Assembly (NCBI GenBank): GCA_036429605.1
Contig: CM071590.1
Coordinates: forward strand, 6,696,001-6,760,000
Origin: Cladobotryum mycophilum
Lineage: Eukaryota > Ascomycota > Sordariomycetes > Hypocreales > Hypocreaceae
Direction: 5' to 3'
Length of the DNA: 64,000 nt
In this document: positions 38,272 through 50,729 of the stretch, piece after piece
How positions within the stretch are numbered: the first letter of the stretch is position 1
Layout: every line of letters starts with the position of its first letter
Translations under genes and position numbers: made by a program
Notes under the pieces: generated by a model
Database searches by the model: none
What the model saw: the letters and a program-made list of their open reading frames with translations, nothing else
Told to the model about the DNA's origin: nothing

Positions 38272-41084
38272 TATCCAAGACAACCATTTCTACACAGTGT
38301 CTCGACTGATAGCCAATCCACCCCCATGACCTCTGTAACGGGCGTATTGAACAGAATGCATGGCACTAGTGAATTTATGCAGCATAAGGACGCCACACCC
38401 CGAGAGAATATCATCTCGGACTGGATTTGGGCAGCCGCCAGTAGCGCTCTTGTGACGTTCCGCTATGATTCCTCAGTATCAAGGTGTCGAAGGGGCATCG
38501 CCAGTCTCGTGGGTCACTCATACCTGAATTACGATAGCCTTAGATCACCTCGAATCAGTGATGGTAATCCCGGGAATTCGATCCTTACCGTCCCGTGGCT
38601 CTAATGCTTTGCCTGGAATGACTACCCCGCACATACGGGTGACAGCTCTCAAGCCCTACCAATGTTTATCGACCAGTGGATCTAATGCCAGCATGCGCAA
38701 CGCGTTGAGAGCTCTGGGATAAAAGATTTTCTCGTATAGGACTCTTATTCTTTAATCCATTGAAGCCGTCTAAAGTGTGTATCTCTAAAAACCGCTATTG
38801 GAATGCACAGAAATATTCAATGTGAGCCACGTTGATGAATTAACATCATCTCTCGCCCAGTTGGGTTATGCGTGGAGTCAATTGCCAAGAGCCGCCCTGT
38901 CGTAATATGAAGGTAACCAGTCCCTCAGTCATGTAAATATACTTGGAAATAATGACATGTATAAGTTGAGTTACGGAAACTCACTGCCTTCACCCTTCCA
39001 TGATTGGGTGATCGGGGATGTGATTAGGGAAGCTCGAGTGAGCTCAATCACATTTCCTCTACTAACCGAGTGACTTCATAAGCCTCATCCATTGGATAGC
39101 TTACTGGTGTAAAATGTGTGGTCAATGATGAGATAGCATTCCTTGTAACGGATAGACCTCTGGAATTTTACTTAAAGAATACTGAGCAGTGCAAGAATCT
39201 TCTCTTCGGCTTTCTTCGGGAGGGGGAATGAAACTTTTACACACCAAGTCACATCACATTAACCTCCAAGACTTCATAGCGACCGCTTAACGTTCCAGAA
39301 ATGCATCGCCAAAGCAGAAATCGTATCAGGTAGAAAGCTGGACGCCTCTCTGGTCAAAGGGCTTTTAGGTAGATGATGCCGATGTGGGCGACGATGCACT
39401 CTGTCAATGTTGACTATACTCAGACCCTAGATAAGCTGCTTCAAACTCTACGGTTTCATTCACTCGGGGCTAATAACAATTAGATGCCTTCGTACTTCAT
39501 TAATGGCAGTATTTGGCCCAAGTCTTCTTTGGTAATATAGTTAAATCACGTTGAAGACCGATGAAGATACTGCTTCGCCTGCGTGATCTCCGCGGAGGGG
39601 TACAGCAAGATTGAACAATCGACCATAAAATCAGTCCCTTGTATTCCAAAAGAAAAAGTTGGTGTAGTATTCCCACACTTGATCTTACATCGCACATTGA
39701 TGTGGCTGCTGTGAAGCTTAGAAGTCGTCAATACAGTGGCATTCCTCAAATATTCGGTTGAAGTTACGACATGAATGAACTTATGAAGAGGTGTTTCGCC
39801 TGGGTCGCTTTATTCCTACCGCTTTCTTCTATCAACTGTGCTCCACGAGCTTTTAGCACTTGATTACTTACATGGTTTGGCATCGTGAAGGAGATACGTT
39901 GAATTGGTCCTATTTGAGGCTCGCTCATGCAAGGTGCACTTAATCTTCCTCCGGCGACAGGTACAAGAGGCTGTAGTCATCTGTGTTACTATTGTGCTTG
40001 CAGACCAGGTCCAAAGTCATTAACGATCCGGATGCAAAATGCATCATTGCGCTATTTATTGACTTATTTTTTGACAGGTCCCCTGTCCATGTAGACATAC
40101 TATCGTAGGGGAAATTAAAAGGACCACTCGGGTTGCATCAACAGAGTAACTGGTTATTATCTCAAGACAGCTTCAAACACAGAGATCCGGGCTGCCTTTG
40201 CAGTGTTGTGGGGTTTGTACACATTTGGCAATTGTTGAAGCCTTTGAATTCTAGTATAATTGGAACATAAAAATCCAACACGGGCAATTGTAGAGCATGT
40301 ATACTGAAGAGTTGAAAGTCACCAACGTGAAATAAAGTGTGACCTTCTTGTATGTATGAACGGTGTGTAGTCTGATGCGGTTAGCTTGGACATGTGTAGC
40401 GTATGGGTAGGTAGAGTAATATATATTATCTAGGTTGGGCTAAAAGCTGTTCTTTCGCCGTCTAATGGAGAAGTAATGTGTGTAAATCTATCTGGTTGGT
40501 GCAGCAGCTCCCTGCGTCCACCAACGAGGGAAACGTTGTGGTTATCGCAGTCTTACACACAAATTCAGTCAGACAGCAGCAAATATGATGAAAGAAACCG
40601 ATGAGCAAGGATAACGAAGGCTAGTGATTAATGACAAACGAGAACGAGCTTGAGATAGGTTACCAACATTGAGCATGCCCCACCCCCAGATCTCTGGTAT
40701 CATTGTTTACATTTCGGCAGGGCTGTATGTTCGGAGCGCCAATTTGACATTCGGAACCCATCTGGAACAATAGCTGAATTGAAGCCCACGATAATTTCCC
40801 GACCTGTCGATGGAAGATGCCCCCTTTCGTCACGCCAAAGCATTGTTCTAATGTAGCTAGGCATAAAGGATGACGACGGTAATCATTGAGAGTATTTGTT
40901 AGAGTCTTCTCAAAGGCGAAACACATGCAATAGTAGATAGTTGCTGTATTTATGGTCAAATAAAATTATGGTTCCCGCATTAAGCACGGAGCTGCATGAT
41001 GCAATTCAGGGGAAGGACGTCTGTAACAATACCAGATCAATCCGTGACAGAGGCCATGCGGGCTGCTTGGTGTTGAGGCAGCTG
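38272..41084. other. Gene-poor stretch with remnants
   Basis: Apart from an ankyrin-like remnant (39546-39880) no gene is seen. Open frames are short and lack domains. The stretch sits between the mariner-type element and a dead transporter and is best read as decayed accessory DNA. Confidence 0.45.
39546..39880 (-). pseudogene. Possible ankyrin-repeat remnant
   Basis: The minus strand reads VLKARGAQLIEESGRNKAT and then, in a shifted frame, DPGETPLHKFIHVVTST. The order resembles the loop and first helix of an ankyrin repeat (GxTPLHxA). The following 60 codons are open but drift away from any repeat consensus and end at a stop. Too short and broken to be a gene; a remnant of an ankyrin or HET/ankyrin gene is one reading, and chance resemblance is possible. 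Confidence 0.3.
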
Positions 41085-42690
41085 ACGGCTCGGATGAAGC
41101 CTCGCACTCTACCAGCGAAGTATTTAATGTAAAGGCCGTTGATTCTATTTCTGGCGAAAAAGATGGCATTAGTTAATGCGACAATTGGCGAGATTGGGGT
41201 GACGGGCTTTCAGTGGGAACTCTTATTTCTCAATGCTTTGGATATGCAGTCAATCCAGTATGCCAACCTTGAGCTCTGACACTGTCTGTTGCTGGAAAAT
41301 GACATTGTCCAGCTGCTGGTTGGCTGCCAGTTGATTGCAAACTCGGCTGTTCAACAAGAACATGAACTTCCAGATGCTCATATTTAGGTATTCCCATCGC
41401 TTTACAAATTAGCGTCCTTGTCGGGGCTAGTATTTGAGGCTTTACCGCCGACATCATTGGCAGAAAGTTAGCCTTTAATACGAGTCTTCTCTCTTTTGTG
41501 GTCTTTGTGCTAATTACTAGCAGAATTCCCGGCTACATTTCATTCGCAGCGATGTGAGTAGTTCTTGCCTCTCATGAATCCAAGCTAATAGATGAACAGC
41601 GTGGCCATATACTCTTCTGGGGCTGGAGGAAACTTCATTGTTGATGCTACCAGCTTCTTGGAGTTCCTCCCTACTAGCTACATGTGGTTGGTGACCTTCA
41701 TGGCGGTATTCTGGCCAGTAGGATATACCATCAATGGACTCCTTGCTTAGGCCTTTATGGGCAACTTTAATTGTGCACCTGATTGCACAACAGCAACATG
41801 TACTCGTGCAGATAACATGGGCTGGAGATGTCTCCACTTTACATCTGGTGGACTCGTGCTGGTCATGTCGTTGGCTTGGATCTTTCTTATGAAGATGGTT
41901 CACACGCTGCTAAGGCTGGTAAACCAAAACCGCGATGAGGAACTGATCAAGATTATAAACGCAATCTCAACCAAGGCTAAAAGATGGCATAATTTTACAC
42001 TTGAACAGCTGCAGGCGGAGGGTACTGTTCTTCATATAGAAGAGTCTGTTTGGTCCGCGACCCGAATCCTGATGCATTTCAAGGGTATCTTCCAAACTCG
42101 CAAACCGGCCTAGTCCACCATCGTGATCTTCGCTAATTGGTTTGTCATTGGCATGGTAAGTCCGCCCCGTTATTCGTTTTTGCCGTTCTATTGACAGTTA
42201 TGAGGTGCAGATGTTGGCGATGACTCGAACTATAACGTGGAGATATTACGGCATCACTCCGGTTGTAGGTCTCGTTAGCCCATTCATCGCAGCCGCGTTG
42301 GTTGAATGCAAGTTTTTGGAGCACAAAGGTACTCTCGTCATTGGCGCGCTTATTATAATAGTGCTTCAATTTGGATATACTTAGATCAAAACCCTAGCTC
42401 GAAGCGTTGGTGTTTCCTCCGCGCTAGGAACAGCCTCGTACGTGACACCGCCGTTAAGGTCCACATTGTTGACAGCTACTGACATGATCTAGGAACCTTC
42501 ACTGGGGAACAATCTATGCGTATATCCTCGAAATATTACCATCTGCCCATCGTGCAAAGGGGTACAGTATTTGTGTTGTTCTCAATCGCGTGTGGAATTT
42601 TGGGGCATCTTTATAGGGAGCTACGCAAATGTGGAGATAACAGCACCCCTATTAACTTGGACGACCTTGCCATCTACCTAACCTAGGGGA
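41085..42690 (+). pseudogene. Decayed MFS transporter
   Basis: Piecewise translation across frames recovers a typical fungal MFS protein in order: IGEIG ... FQWELLFLNALDM, GFTADIIGRKLAFNTSLLS, SSGAGGNFIVDATSFLEFLP, MWLVTFMAVFWPVGYTINGL, then the open part 41757-42113 (MGNFNCAPDCTTATCTRADN ... LVNQNRDEELIKIINAIS), VECKFLEHKGTLVIGALIII, WGTIYAYILEILPSAHRAKG and finally IGSYANV-like residues. At least five in-frame stops interrupt it, including TAG at 41748-41750 where Trp is expected and TAG near 42380, together with frame changes. Several changes are TGG to TAG or CAG to TAG. Not functional. Organic-anion (SV2/SP22D-like) transporters have this TRADN-type layout; substrate irrelevant now. Confidence 0.8.
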
Positions 42691-43653
42691 TCTAAGAGCC
42701 AACTTACCTTATTAGTCGATTTTCTTGTTTTGCAGGGAACAGAGCGGCCCGTATCGTCAAGTGAGACCCGGAGAGCGCCTTTTCCGAGGAGGTAGCTCAC
42801 ACTATCAGCCACCATATCGTCTTACGGCACATTCCTTAGATCCTTTGAGAGGTGGTGCCAATTCGTTTTGCAAAAGCTTAATGGCGCAATATCGCTAGTA
42901 CTTTTGGTAAGTTCTCGCAGATGGACTCTTCAACAATTTGCGTGGATGTGTCACTCATGACCACTCAGCGTGATGTGCTCCATAGCTGATGTTAATAAAG
43001 GTGGATTGTTTCACCCTATTATTCTGGAAGCAATACAACGTTAGTGTCAAATAAAAAATGAATGTAATACTGACCGAAGCGTTGCCAAGCGCGCGTCACC
43101 ACGGCCTCCTACCACTTCCCAGCTTTTCTAGAACCTGGAAACGCCTCACCCCCGAACATGACAAGAGGTATCAATGAGACCAAGGTTACATCAGTTTGCT
43201 TTATCGCCTGCTATTTGCGATCGTGAATTCACGTGAGCTTGAGTAGATTTATACACAGAGAAAAGGGACCCAACATGATTTGGATAGGTGTTTGCAGCTT
43301 GGAAAATGTTTGCAACTGATGAGCGTGTATTCTGCCTGCCAGCGTTTAGTAAATGATGCGAATCCCATGGTATATATCGTCCAGTAAAAAGCAGTGTGGA
43401 AAGAAATATAACCGCCGTACAATGCCTAAGGCTCCCCTATCACTGTAACTAATTTATACATGAGGTCCCATACACTGGCCTGTGAAGTCGCTATGTTTAC
43501 TTTTGACAAGTCATCTAATACGCTGCCATGATATCCCTAACTAGGACCTAGAAAGCGGCCACAGCATGTTCTATTTACAGTCGTTGGTTGATGTCTTGGG
43601 AAGATAGATAGTTGAAATGTTATAAATCACGAACTTTCAACAACGAACTGCTA
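42691..43653. other. Intergenic, nothing recognised
   Basis: Downstream of the dead transporter. No frame above 60 codons and no repeat seen. Confidence 0.4.
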
Positions 43654-45488
43654 TTAAAAAGGGCTGCAGTCTTTATCCCATGGCCCACAGTCCGCCTCGC
43701 ATACAGTTTCCTTGCTTGGAACTGTCCCCGACTCAAAGTAATCGGCAACGATTTTCCAGACACATTTGCTGGGAGCAGTGCCGATAACGCAATGGCCCAA
43801 CGCCTCTTGAATCACGACAGCGGCGCCGGGATGATCCACTGCCATGGCACGGGCGGATCGGAGAGGAGTGACAGGATCGAGGCGGTTGCTGAGGAAAAGT
43901 AACGGCGCCGCAGGGTGGCCAGGAATTTGGCCAGGGTCAGGTGTTGGAGAAGTGAATGGGCCCCTAAATTCCCAGTTTGGCCGGAATGGCCAACTTGAAC
44001 AGGCAAAGCGGACACTAGCCCAGAAGCTGCCATATAGTCGTGAGAGACCAACTTGGTAATTGATGTATTCCTGCCACCAGGCAACATCCTTTCCAGAAAT
44101 ATCTTCACCATCGCCACAGTAAATAGAAGACGGAGATTCACGGATTGGAGTCGGTGCGGTGAAAACACCACCAACAGGATATATATCCTGAAGGGAGGCA
44201 ATCTGGCCAACACGTATCAGTCTCTCAACTAACAGAGTATCGTTGCCAGACATGGCCTGGTCCAAGGCTTCCGCGGTAGATAGGAAGTAGGTAAGAGGGT
44301 CCGTGAGAGCTTTCCCGACAACACTACGAACATCATATCCCGAAAAGGTGACAATGGCTCCAGTAGCAGCTCTAATAGTTGATCGAGGTTTTGCGTCGAG
44401 GCTTTCAACCCAAGCCCAGAAGCGTGCTTTAGGCTCCGCAGAGGAAGTATCGGAGGGTTTAGCGAGTGCGCAAATAGATGGACCAGCTTGATGGCAACCA
44501 TCCCAAAACCGGTCAAACGTTCCATCCATGTCTACAATGTTTGTGAGCCAGCCCTAGGAATATGGTTAGTTACCTAGTTGGCAATGGGATACTCAGATTC
44601 CGGCCTTTTGCGGGTTCATCAACTTACAGGTCCGTGTGTCCAATCTACTGCATCAGTAACACCATCAAGAATCATACGTTGAACACGTCCTGGATACATG
44701 CTGGCAAAATAATTGCCAAGAACGGTGCCGTATGAGAAGCCAATATATTGCAGTCTTGGCGGATCACTTTTTTCATCTTTGTCTGTAATCATTCTGACAC
44801 GAGTTCTGAGCTTTCCATTTCTCGCCTGTTCTCATTTTCGCAGTTGATCAATTCTGTCCACCATTTCCACCATGTCGCGGGCAACACTGGGGGTGTTTAC
44901 ATACGAGAGTATTTCCCCATATTGGTCTTCTGTCTCCTTGCAACGGAGAGAAAGACCTTCCGTCATACCAAGGCCATACTTGATCGTTTCATAGCCCCGG
45001 CTTAGTCCACCGTTACCATGGGTTTCCATTTGTGTTGCAGCTCGGGCCAGATGGTTGGAGTGAAAGCAATCAACAACAGGTGTAGTATTGTTAATTCCAC
45101 GGGGGTCGAACGATACAATCTCGTAGTGTCGGTGGCCAGGTTTATCAACAATTTGCTGTAGATTTCGTCCATCATCTAAGACGTACTTGACGCCGGAATC
45201 CGCAGGTCCACCAGGGTTGGTAATGATGCTACCGCCAAATGTTGGGTCATCATCTGGAACCACTGCTGGAAGCTTGATGACGGCAATTGCCACTGTACGC
45301 TTGTCGGTCTCATTGAGCCAATTTAGAGGCACCTCCAAACGGGCACATTTGTACTCGCCGAAGCAGTCGTGATATCTAAGATCCTCAGTTGGCACGACAT
45401 GCCCCCACTGAAACGGGGCGGCTCCAGCAGCCCGTACAAGTGAAATAAGCGAAGTGGAGTGCCATATAAGCCGGTAGAGAGAGGACAT
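43654..45488 (-). CDS. Secreted TAP-like alpha/beta hydrolase (tripeptidyl aminopeptidase family), one in-frame stop
   Basis: Exons 45488-44628 and 44553-43654 with a 74-nt intron (44554-44627) give 586 codons. A signal peptide (MSSLYRLIWHSTSLISLVRAAGA) is followed by the alpha/beta-hydrolase core: oxyanion region NPGGPADSG, DPRGINNTTP and nucleophile elbow GFSYGT. The acid is in LSNRLDPVTPLRSA and the catalytic His is in EALGHCVIG; LDPVTP and GHC are typical of the TAP C-terminal domain. A TGA at 44832-44834 falls between DQLRK and EQARNGKL in the middle of otherwise continuous frame, where Arg (CGA) or Trp is expected. Exon sum is a multiple of three, so this is a point change, not a frameshift. 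Predicted role: extracellular exopeptidase or esterase. Functional only if the stop is an error. Confidence 0.85.
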
Positions 45489-47059
45489 ATTGGCCCCCTT
45501 GAAGGATATAAAAAGAAATGAAAAGAGCGGGTTACAGCAGAGTTATGGTTGTAAATTGTCGCAAAAGAAGAATGTTTTGCAATACTTGTGTAGCATCTTG
45601 AAAAGGATTTAAGATGTAATTATATACCCAACTGCGAATATTATCTTGAATTACTCTGTCTTACAATCAAAGGGATTTTCGGGTGTTGACTGTGTTGATT
45701 GAGTGTCTCTTGTGGCGTAGCAGACACGCTGTTATTGACGTGGTTTGCAAAAAGAGTAATGGCCGATCGGTAGTTTCTACAATTGAACATTGACCTAATC
45801 ATCCCCGAAACTGCTCTGGGTTTGCACAGCAAAAAGACGCGACAGACCGTGGCGTTGTAAATTGCCATGTCTCTAATTTTATCCATTCTGGGAATGTTAG
45901 TGCTGGATCAGACGCAAGTTCCCCGTATTATGTACTGCCACGCATCCAACGGCGCACGTTGAAGGTTATCCCCGAACCCATGACTCGGAACACCATGTCG
46001 AGACGTTACCGAAAGGATCACCCAGCAAGGCTTGAGCTCTGGCACTACAACCCTTTTGCAGCCACTTGCCTAGCTAGGCCGATGGAAAAATCCCATGGCT
46101 TAAATGGGGGTTCGGGAGACGGAAGAGAGTATTCCCGCTGCAGCTACTATTGAACTCCAATGCCTCTCGGAGAAGAGGCATGTTGACTAATATCTAGATA
46201 GTTCCCATATGGACCAGTGTCGCCCTGTCATTGCTCATGGGGCTGCTGGACAACACAGGGACAAAACAACGCTTCCGTAGCCTTGCCATCGAGTTCAAAA
46301 AGGCAACAGCAGGCGCCCACAAAGTCTGTGGGTCATATACCACCACCTCCGCGGAAGATGAGTTTCGGGGCGTGCTGACCCCTCGCGCAACCCAGTCCAA
46401 ATTTCCTGCCACCAAGAATGGTGGGCACACTCTTTTTTCGCCGACGCCTCAAATATCGAGAGGACCATGATAAACTTTAATCTGAGCGATTTTATGGTCT
46501 CGTGCAGTCATGAGAGCCAGGGGAGGAAGCTTGTCATCTTCAGCCCATCGGCATGACCATGATGAGAGGCAGAGTTTCAACCATCAGCGAAGAAGACTTC
46601 AGCCCAGGCGGAGGCATTACCTCTTCCGATCCGTATGGATGGTGTGATAACATCGACATACACCAAGTAGGGTTATCCTCCCCTCTCTGAGACCTGGCTG
46701 CTTTTAGCGGACGGCTGAATCGACAGCATCAGCTACTCGTCGCCCTCCTGACCTTGGATAGGCGCGCCGTGCGCAAATTCTATCTCGCAATAGATTCTCA
46801 AGGCGATCAGGCTTACAGATTCCCTTTCCACCATTATCAGCCTAAATTACCATGAGGCACACCGCTCCTACGCCACAAACTCAAATGGAATCTCTTCTCC
46901 CAATTGAACGGTTAACGATGTAACATGGAATAAATCTTACTCAATTTCGAGTTTAGGTCAGTGAGCCACAATGTCGCTAAACCAAATTACGATGGTTGCC
47001 GTCCTTGCTCTTACTAAGATGAGCATTGTCCCTGTGCTGCGACTTCTCCTGTTTTGCGC
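45489..47059. other. Divergent intergenic region
   Basis: 1.6 kb between divergent genes; holds both promoters. Short overlapping frames at 46194-46470 on both strands show no domain. Confidence 0.4.
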
Positions 47060-47067
47060 ATAAAAGG
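47060..47067 (+). promoter_or_regulatory. TATA-like box
   Basis: ATAAAAGG lies about 90 bp before the ATG at 47154. Confidence 0.35.
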
Positions 47068-47153
47068 CAGCTCATTTCGAAATTCTAGTACCAAACATCT
47101 ATTGCCACGAGTCTGACACTGTTTCATCACTTCATTGCTTGCCCGTTATAACA

Positions 47154-48887
47154 ATGATCAATACTCGCAAGATGAGGTACACGGGGGAGGCGATAACGGC
47201 AATGAAAGCAAATGGTATAGGCCACCGGCTAGAGAACCATGACTCATTCGCGGCTGGCGCATTACCCCGGACAGCCTTTGGCAACAGGTTGTGGATAGCC
47301 AGAGAGAATGAGCCTCATCCCGCAGAACCGCCAACCTCTGGACGCAAGATTGGTGAATATCCACTGACATCGACTCTTGCTCCTTGGGTTAGCCATGTGT
47401 TTGCGAATTTTCAGCCAGATGACCAAGTGCAGGACCTCGTCAAACCGTTTACTATAGAACTGCATCAAGTCTTTGAAGCGGAAAGGGCGAAAAGCTCTGG
47501 ACTTCACAACTTGACCCTCATTGAAGTCACCTACCAAATTGCTCTGGAAGTGAGCGCCGCCATCTTACTTGCTGCGGATGCTACCGGGGACCCGGTTTGT
47601 GTCCAGAATGAGTTTCATTCGTCTCATGCCGCTAACGACGATCATTTTCGATCGTGGGGCAAGCTGCTTACTGGGTTAGACTGCGATCCACCCATCATTG
47701 TCATGTTTCCTTTTTATCTCATGATGTGCCAATCGTTCAGCTTCGAGTCAAGCTCGCAGCAAGCAGACTACGTCTACTCCGCACTGACTGGTATAGATTG
47801 GGTTCAAGGCAAGGGTAGCTTTGGCGATCGTATGGCTGCTTTTGAGAAGCTGGCTTGGTCCTCTGTGCCAAGTCTGGATGACATCAGGTCTGGCCAAGAT
47901 CGTTCATTCTGGCGTGTTGCCCTTTCCTACCTCCGAGCTCTCAATCATTGCGAGAATTCTCGGTCATTTAAAGCACCTCGCAAAGCTAGAATTGCGCACT
48001 CTCTGGATCATGATCTCGTGATTGCCGCAAGGGCAATGGACACCATGGGATCGGCATACATGTGCAGCGATGGCGCAGCGTGGTTTGACAATGCCGGAGT
48101 GGATGCTCTCCTCGGCTCCGGACTGCCAAACGACGTGATGGATCTCCATGCCGACATCAGAACTGGCGAGACCCGCAATCTACTACGTCTACTGTACGAT
48201 GATGGCCTCACCATGGAACAATCCATGCAGACAGTTTCGACCCTCTTATCTGGGCAACTGTGTGAGCTGTTCCGTGGTCACTACCGGGCTCGATTCAGTA
48301 GTAGAGAGGATGGCAGATTAGCCGCAACCTCACCAGCTTACAGTTTCTGTCGTGCGCGACATCGCAAGGTATTTGCCACTCTGGAGATTTACATCGCACG
48401 CTATCCAAAGTTTTGGGACTGGACATGGGAGATTTATCGTCTCGCCAAGGAGCAAGTCACCGAAGCCGGGGTTAGCGAACCACTCGTATCTGCATTAAAG
48501 AGATCGGTTGGGCGCAACCAGCTTCCTCCTTCGGCTCCGACTAAGTTTTATAACATGTACTACGAGATGATCGAGAATGGCGCCCCACACATGCAGGCCA
48601 AACGACCCCTCGGCGTGGGGGAAGACTTGGCGCCAGTTGTACGGCAACTTTACAGCTTGTGGCATGGTAAACTTACTGCTGACAAGCAGCGAGGCTGGGG
48701 TCATGAGTTTGACGCGCAGTCTGACATGCTTCTCAGCCAAGCAGGAGAAATTCTTGCCAAGAGAGGTGGTATTTCGGAAGACATGTATGAATTTGCCATT
48801 GCTTACGGAAAACTAAGCATGTCGCTACCCTACATTGCCTACCACACAATTGATGCCATCATTATGACTTTCGGGACGTCGGAATAA
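47154..48887 (+). CDS. Uncharacterised 577-residue protein with class I terpene-synthase-like motif
   Basis: Intronless and intact, MINTRKMRYTGE at 47154 to FGTSE at 48887; the upstream in-frame codons have no ATG. No signal peptide, no membrane helices, mostly alpha-helical in character. Around residues 322-342 it reads GLPNDVMDLHADIRTGET. The order N-D-x-x-D-x-x-x-D, followed by GE, recalls the NDxxSxxxE metal-binding motif of class I terpene synthases. An acidic DATGD lies earlier (about residue 145). The protein is larger than usual fungal sesquiterpene cyclases and the helix context is different, so a terpene-cyclase or prenyl-diphosphate role is only a hypothesis. Neighbours: TAP-like hydrolase (divergent), PLP decarboxylase (convergent, 177 bp apart) and an MCT-type transporter. 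The gene is undamaged while most neighbours carry lesions. Confidence 0.65.
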   Translation: MINTRKMRYTGEAITAMKANGIGHRLENHDSFAAGALPRTAFGNRLWIARENEPHPAEPPTSGRKIGEYPLTSTLAPWVSHVFANFQPDDQVQDLVKPFTIELHQVFEAERAKSSGLHNLTLIEVTYQIALEVSAAILLAADATGDPVCVQNEFHSSHAANDDHFRSWGKLLTGLDCDPPIIVMFPFYLMMCQSFSFESSSQQADYVYSALTGIDWVQGKGSFGDRMAAFEKLAWSSVPSLDDIRSGQDRSFWRVALSYLRALNHCENSRSFKAPRKARIAHSLDHDLVIAARAMDTMGSAYMCSDGAAWFDNAGVDALLGSGLPNDVMDLHADIRTGETRNLLRLLYDDGLTMEQSMQTVSTLLSGQLCELFRGHYRARFSSREDGRLAATSPAYSFCRARHRKVFATLEIYIARYPKFWDWTWEIYRLAKEQVTEAGVSEPLVSALKRSVGRNQLPPSAPTKFYNMYYEMIENGAPHMQAKRPLGVGEDLAPVVRQLYSLWHGKLTADKQRGWGHEFDAQSDMLLSQAGEILAKRGGISEDMYEFAIAYGKLSMSLPYIAYHTIDAIIMTFGTSE

Positions 48888-49063
48888 GTCAGGTGAACCG
48901 TTTTGGAGCCCATATTGTACATCATCATTACATAGCACCACTGAGTCTTGGAGTCATCGGATATTTGAGTTTTTTCTTTGGTGGCCCACCAATACAATAA
49001 ATCATCAAGCAAAGTACCAATTTTGTCTCTCAATCATAAATTCCTGATACACATGGCGACTGC

Positions 49064-50729
49064 TTAGAGCTTTGCGGTAACAGTCCGCTGGTCATTCCAG
49101 AAGCTGTGCCCCAGTCTTACAACTTCCTCAAGTAATAGTCTGATGTTCTCAATAGTTGTCAACGGGTTTCCATTCATTGTTCTTAAGACAAAAATGGTGT
49201 GATCTTCTGGTAAAAGTGCATGTGGCAGTCGTCGAAGTGGAAACCCATGAATGAAGAACTTGCCATTATTCTGAATGACCATTTTGATCATCTTGTTGAT
49301 GTCGTTTAACTTGTCCATCTTGTTTTTTTCTTACCCTAGCATTGCGCTTTTGGAGCTCAGACGGCAGAAACACCATTACGCAAGCATTAATGTCCGTCTT
49401 GTTCAGGAGCAATAAATCAGGATACCGCTTCAACTCATCTTGGATTTGCACTGTTAGGTCTAGGCGCTTGTCAATGAGTCTTTCAATACCTTGCTGGCCA
49501 AAGTACTTGATTGAGGCCCAGAGTTTCAGCGCGTTAAACGCTTTTGATCCGATAAAGGGTGTTATTTGGCCGAGAGACCATTGGGTTTTGAGAATGAGCT
49601 CCGTAGTAGCTCCAACTTTTGCAAGCGCTAGACAAAGTTAGGGAGATTCGGTGCGAGTAAAGTATGGGCATTCGTACTCTCAGGATTCTTGAATAGCACA
49701 AATGAGCATGTGTAGGTGACCCATAGTGCTTTATGGGGATCAATGGTGACCGAGTCTGCCTTTTCAATGCCTCGGAGCTTTGAGCGATGGGTTCGAGAGA
49801 AAGCCAAGGAGCTTCCGTGGCAAGCATCGACGTGAAACCAGACATTTTTCCGCTGAAGAAGGTTCGCAATACTGTCTAGGCTATCGATTCGCACTAGAGT
49901 CGTCAGTCTTTGTAGATGCTACCATCAGGTTGCGTCTGGACATACTTGTTCGGGAATCTCCTGCATAGGCTCCACAAGCCATGATATGGTGTCCGGAAGC
50001 CCTCTCCTCATCAATACATCGCTCAAGCTCTGGTAAGAGTATGCGAAAGTCATCGTCTACTAGAACGCGCACGACACCTGCGCCACCAAGGCTAAGAGAT
50101 GACAATGCAGACCGGATGAAATAGTGCTCAATCACGTCAGGGACCAGCACACGTACATCTCGGGGCAACACCGGTAGTCCATTCACAGCAGACCCTGGGA
50201 ATAGAGCTTCACGGGCAGCAATGAGAGCAATGGCATTGCTGAGGCTGCCTCCTACGGTCAAGATTCCGCCGATTTCCAGGGCATGTTCATATTTTTCTGG
50301 CAGAGGATAGCCAAGATTGGAGCGGAGCCAATGCACAACCTCCATTTCGATGAATGTGGCCGATGGCCCAGTTACGTCTTGGTTGCAGAGATTCTGGCCA
50401 AGAGGAGGGACCATGAGCGCTGCTCCAAGACTGGGAATGCTGTTTCCACTGTCTAGGAAACCAACCCAATTAGGGCTTCCCCAGTGCAAACTGCCTCTGG
50501 CGATGTTGCGAAACTCATTCAACAGCTCATCATATGAACATCCTTGCTCAGAGAGGCTACCAAATTGTACAGACGTAGGGGTTGGTTGAGCATCCTCTTT
50601 GACCTCTGGCTGAGAACGAAACTTGAGGCCAATGTTTAAGATTTGATCAAAGAAGCGTTTGATTTCTGGACCCCCAGCTTGGAAAGGTCCTAGGAAGTCG
50701 GGCTCGTTTGGGTCGCCGAGATATGTCAT
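49064..50729 (-). CDS. Group II PLP-dependent decarboxylase (Glu/aromatic amino acid decarboxylase family)
   Basis: Pyridoxal-phosphate enzyme expected to decarboxylate an amino acid. Exons are 50729-49946, 49893-49678 and 49627-49064, with introns of 52 and 50 nt. Features in order: SLHWGSPNWVGFLDSGNSIP (substrate loop), NQDVTGPSATFIEMEVVHWL, GGILTVGGSLSNAIAL (PLP phosphate grip), VWFHVDACHGSS (Asp to the PLP nitrogen), DSVTIDPHKALWV with the Schiff-base Lys at about residue 312, and LGQITPFIGSKAFNALKLW. Start at MTYLGDP because the longer frame begins at GTG. The frame breaks near 49323-49329, a T7 run on the plus strand, between LQKRNARV and MDKLNDINKM. Removing one or adding two bases makes the exon sum divisible by three. 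About 521 residues. Substrate undetermined (Glu, Asp, Tyr, Trp and others are possible in this fold). Confidence 0.87.
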
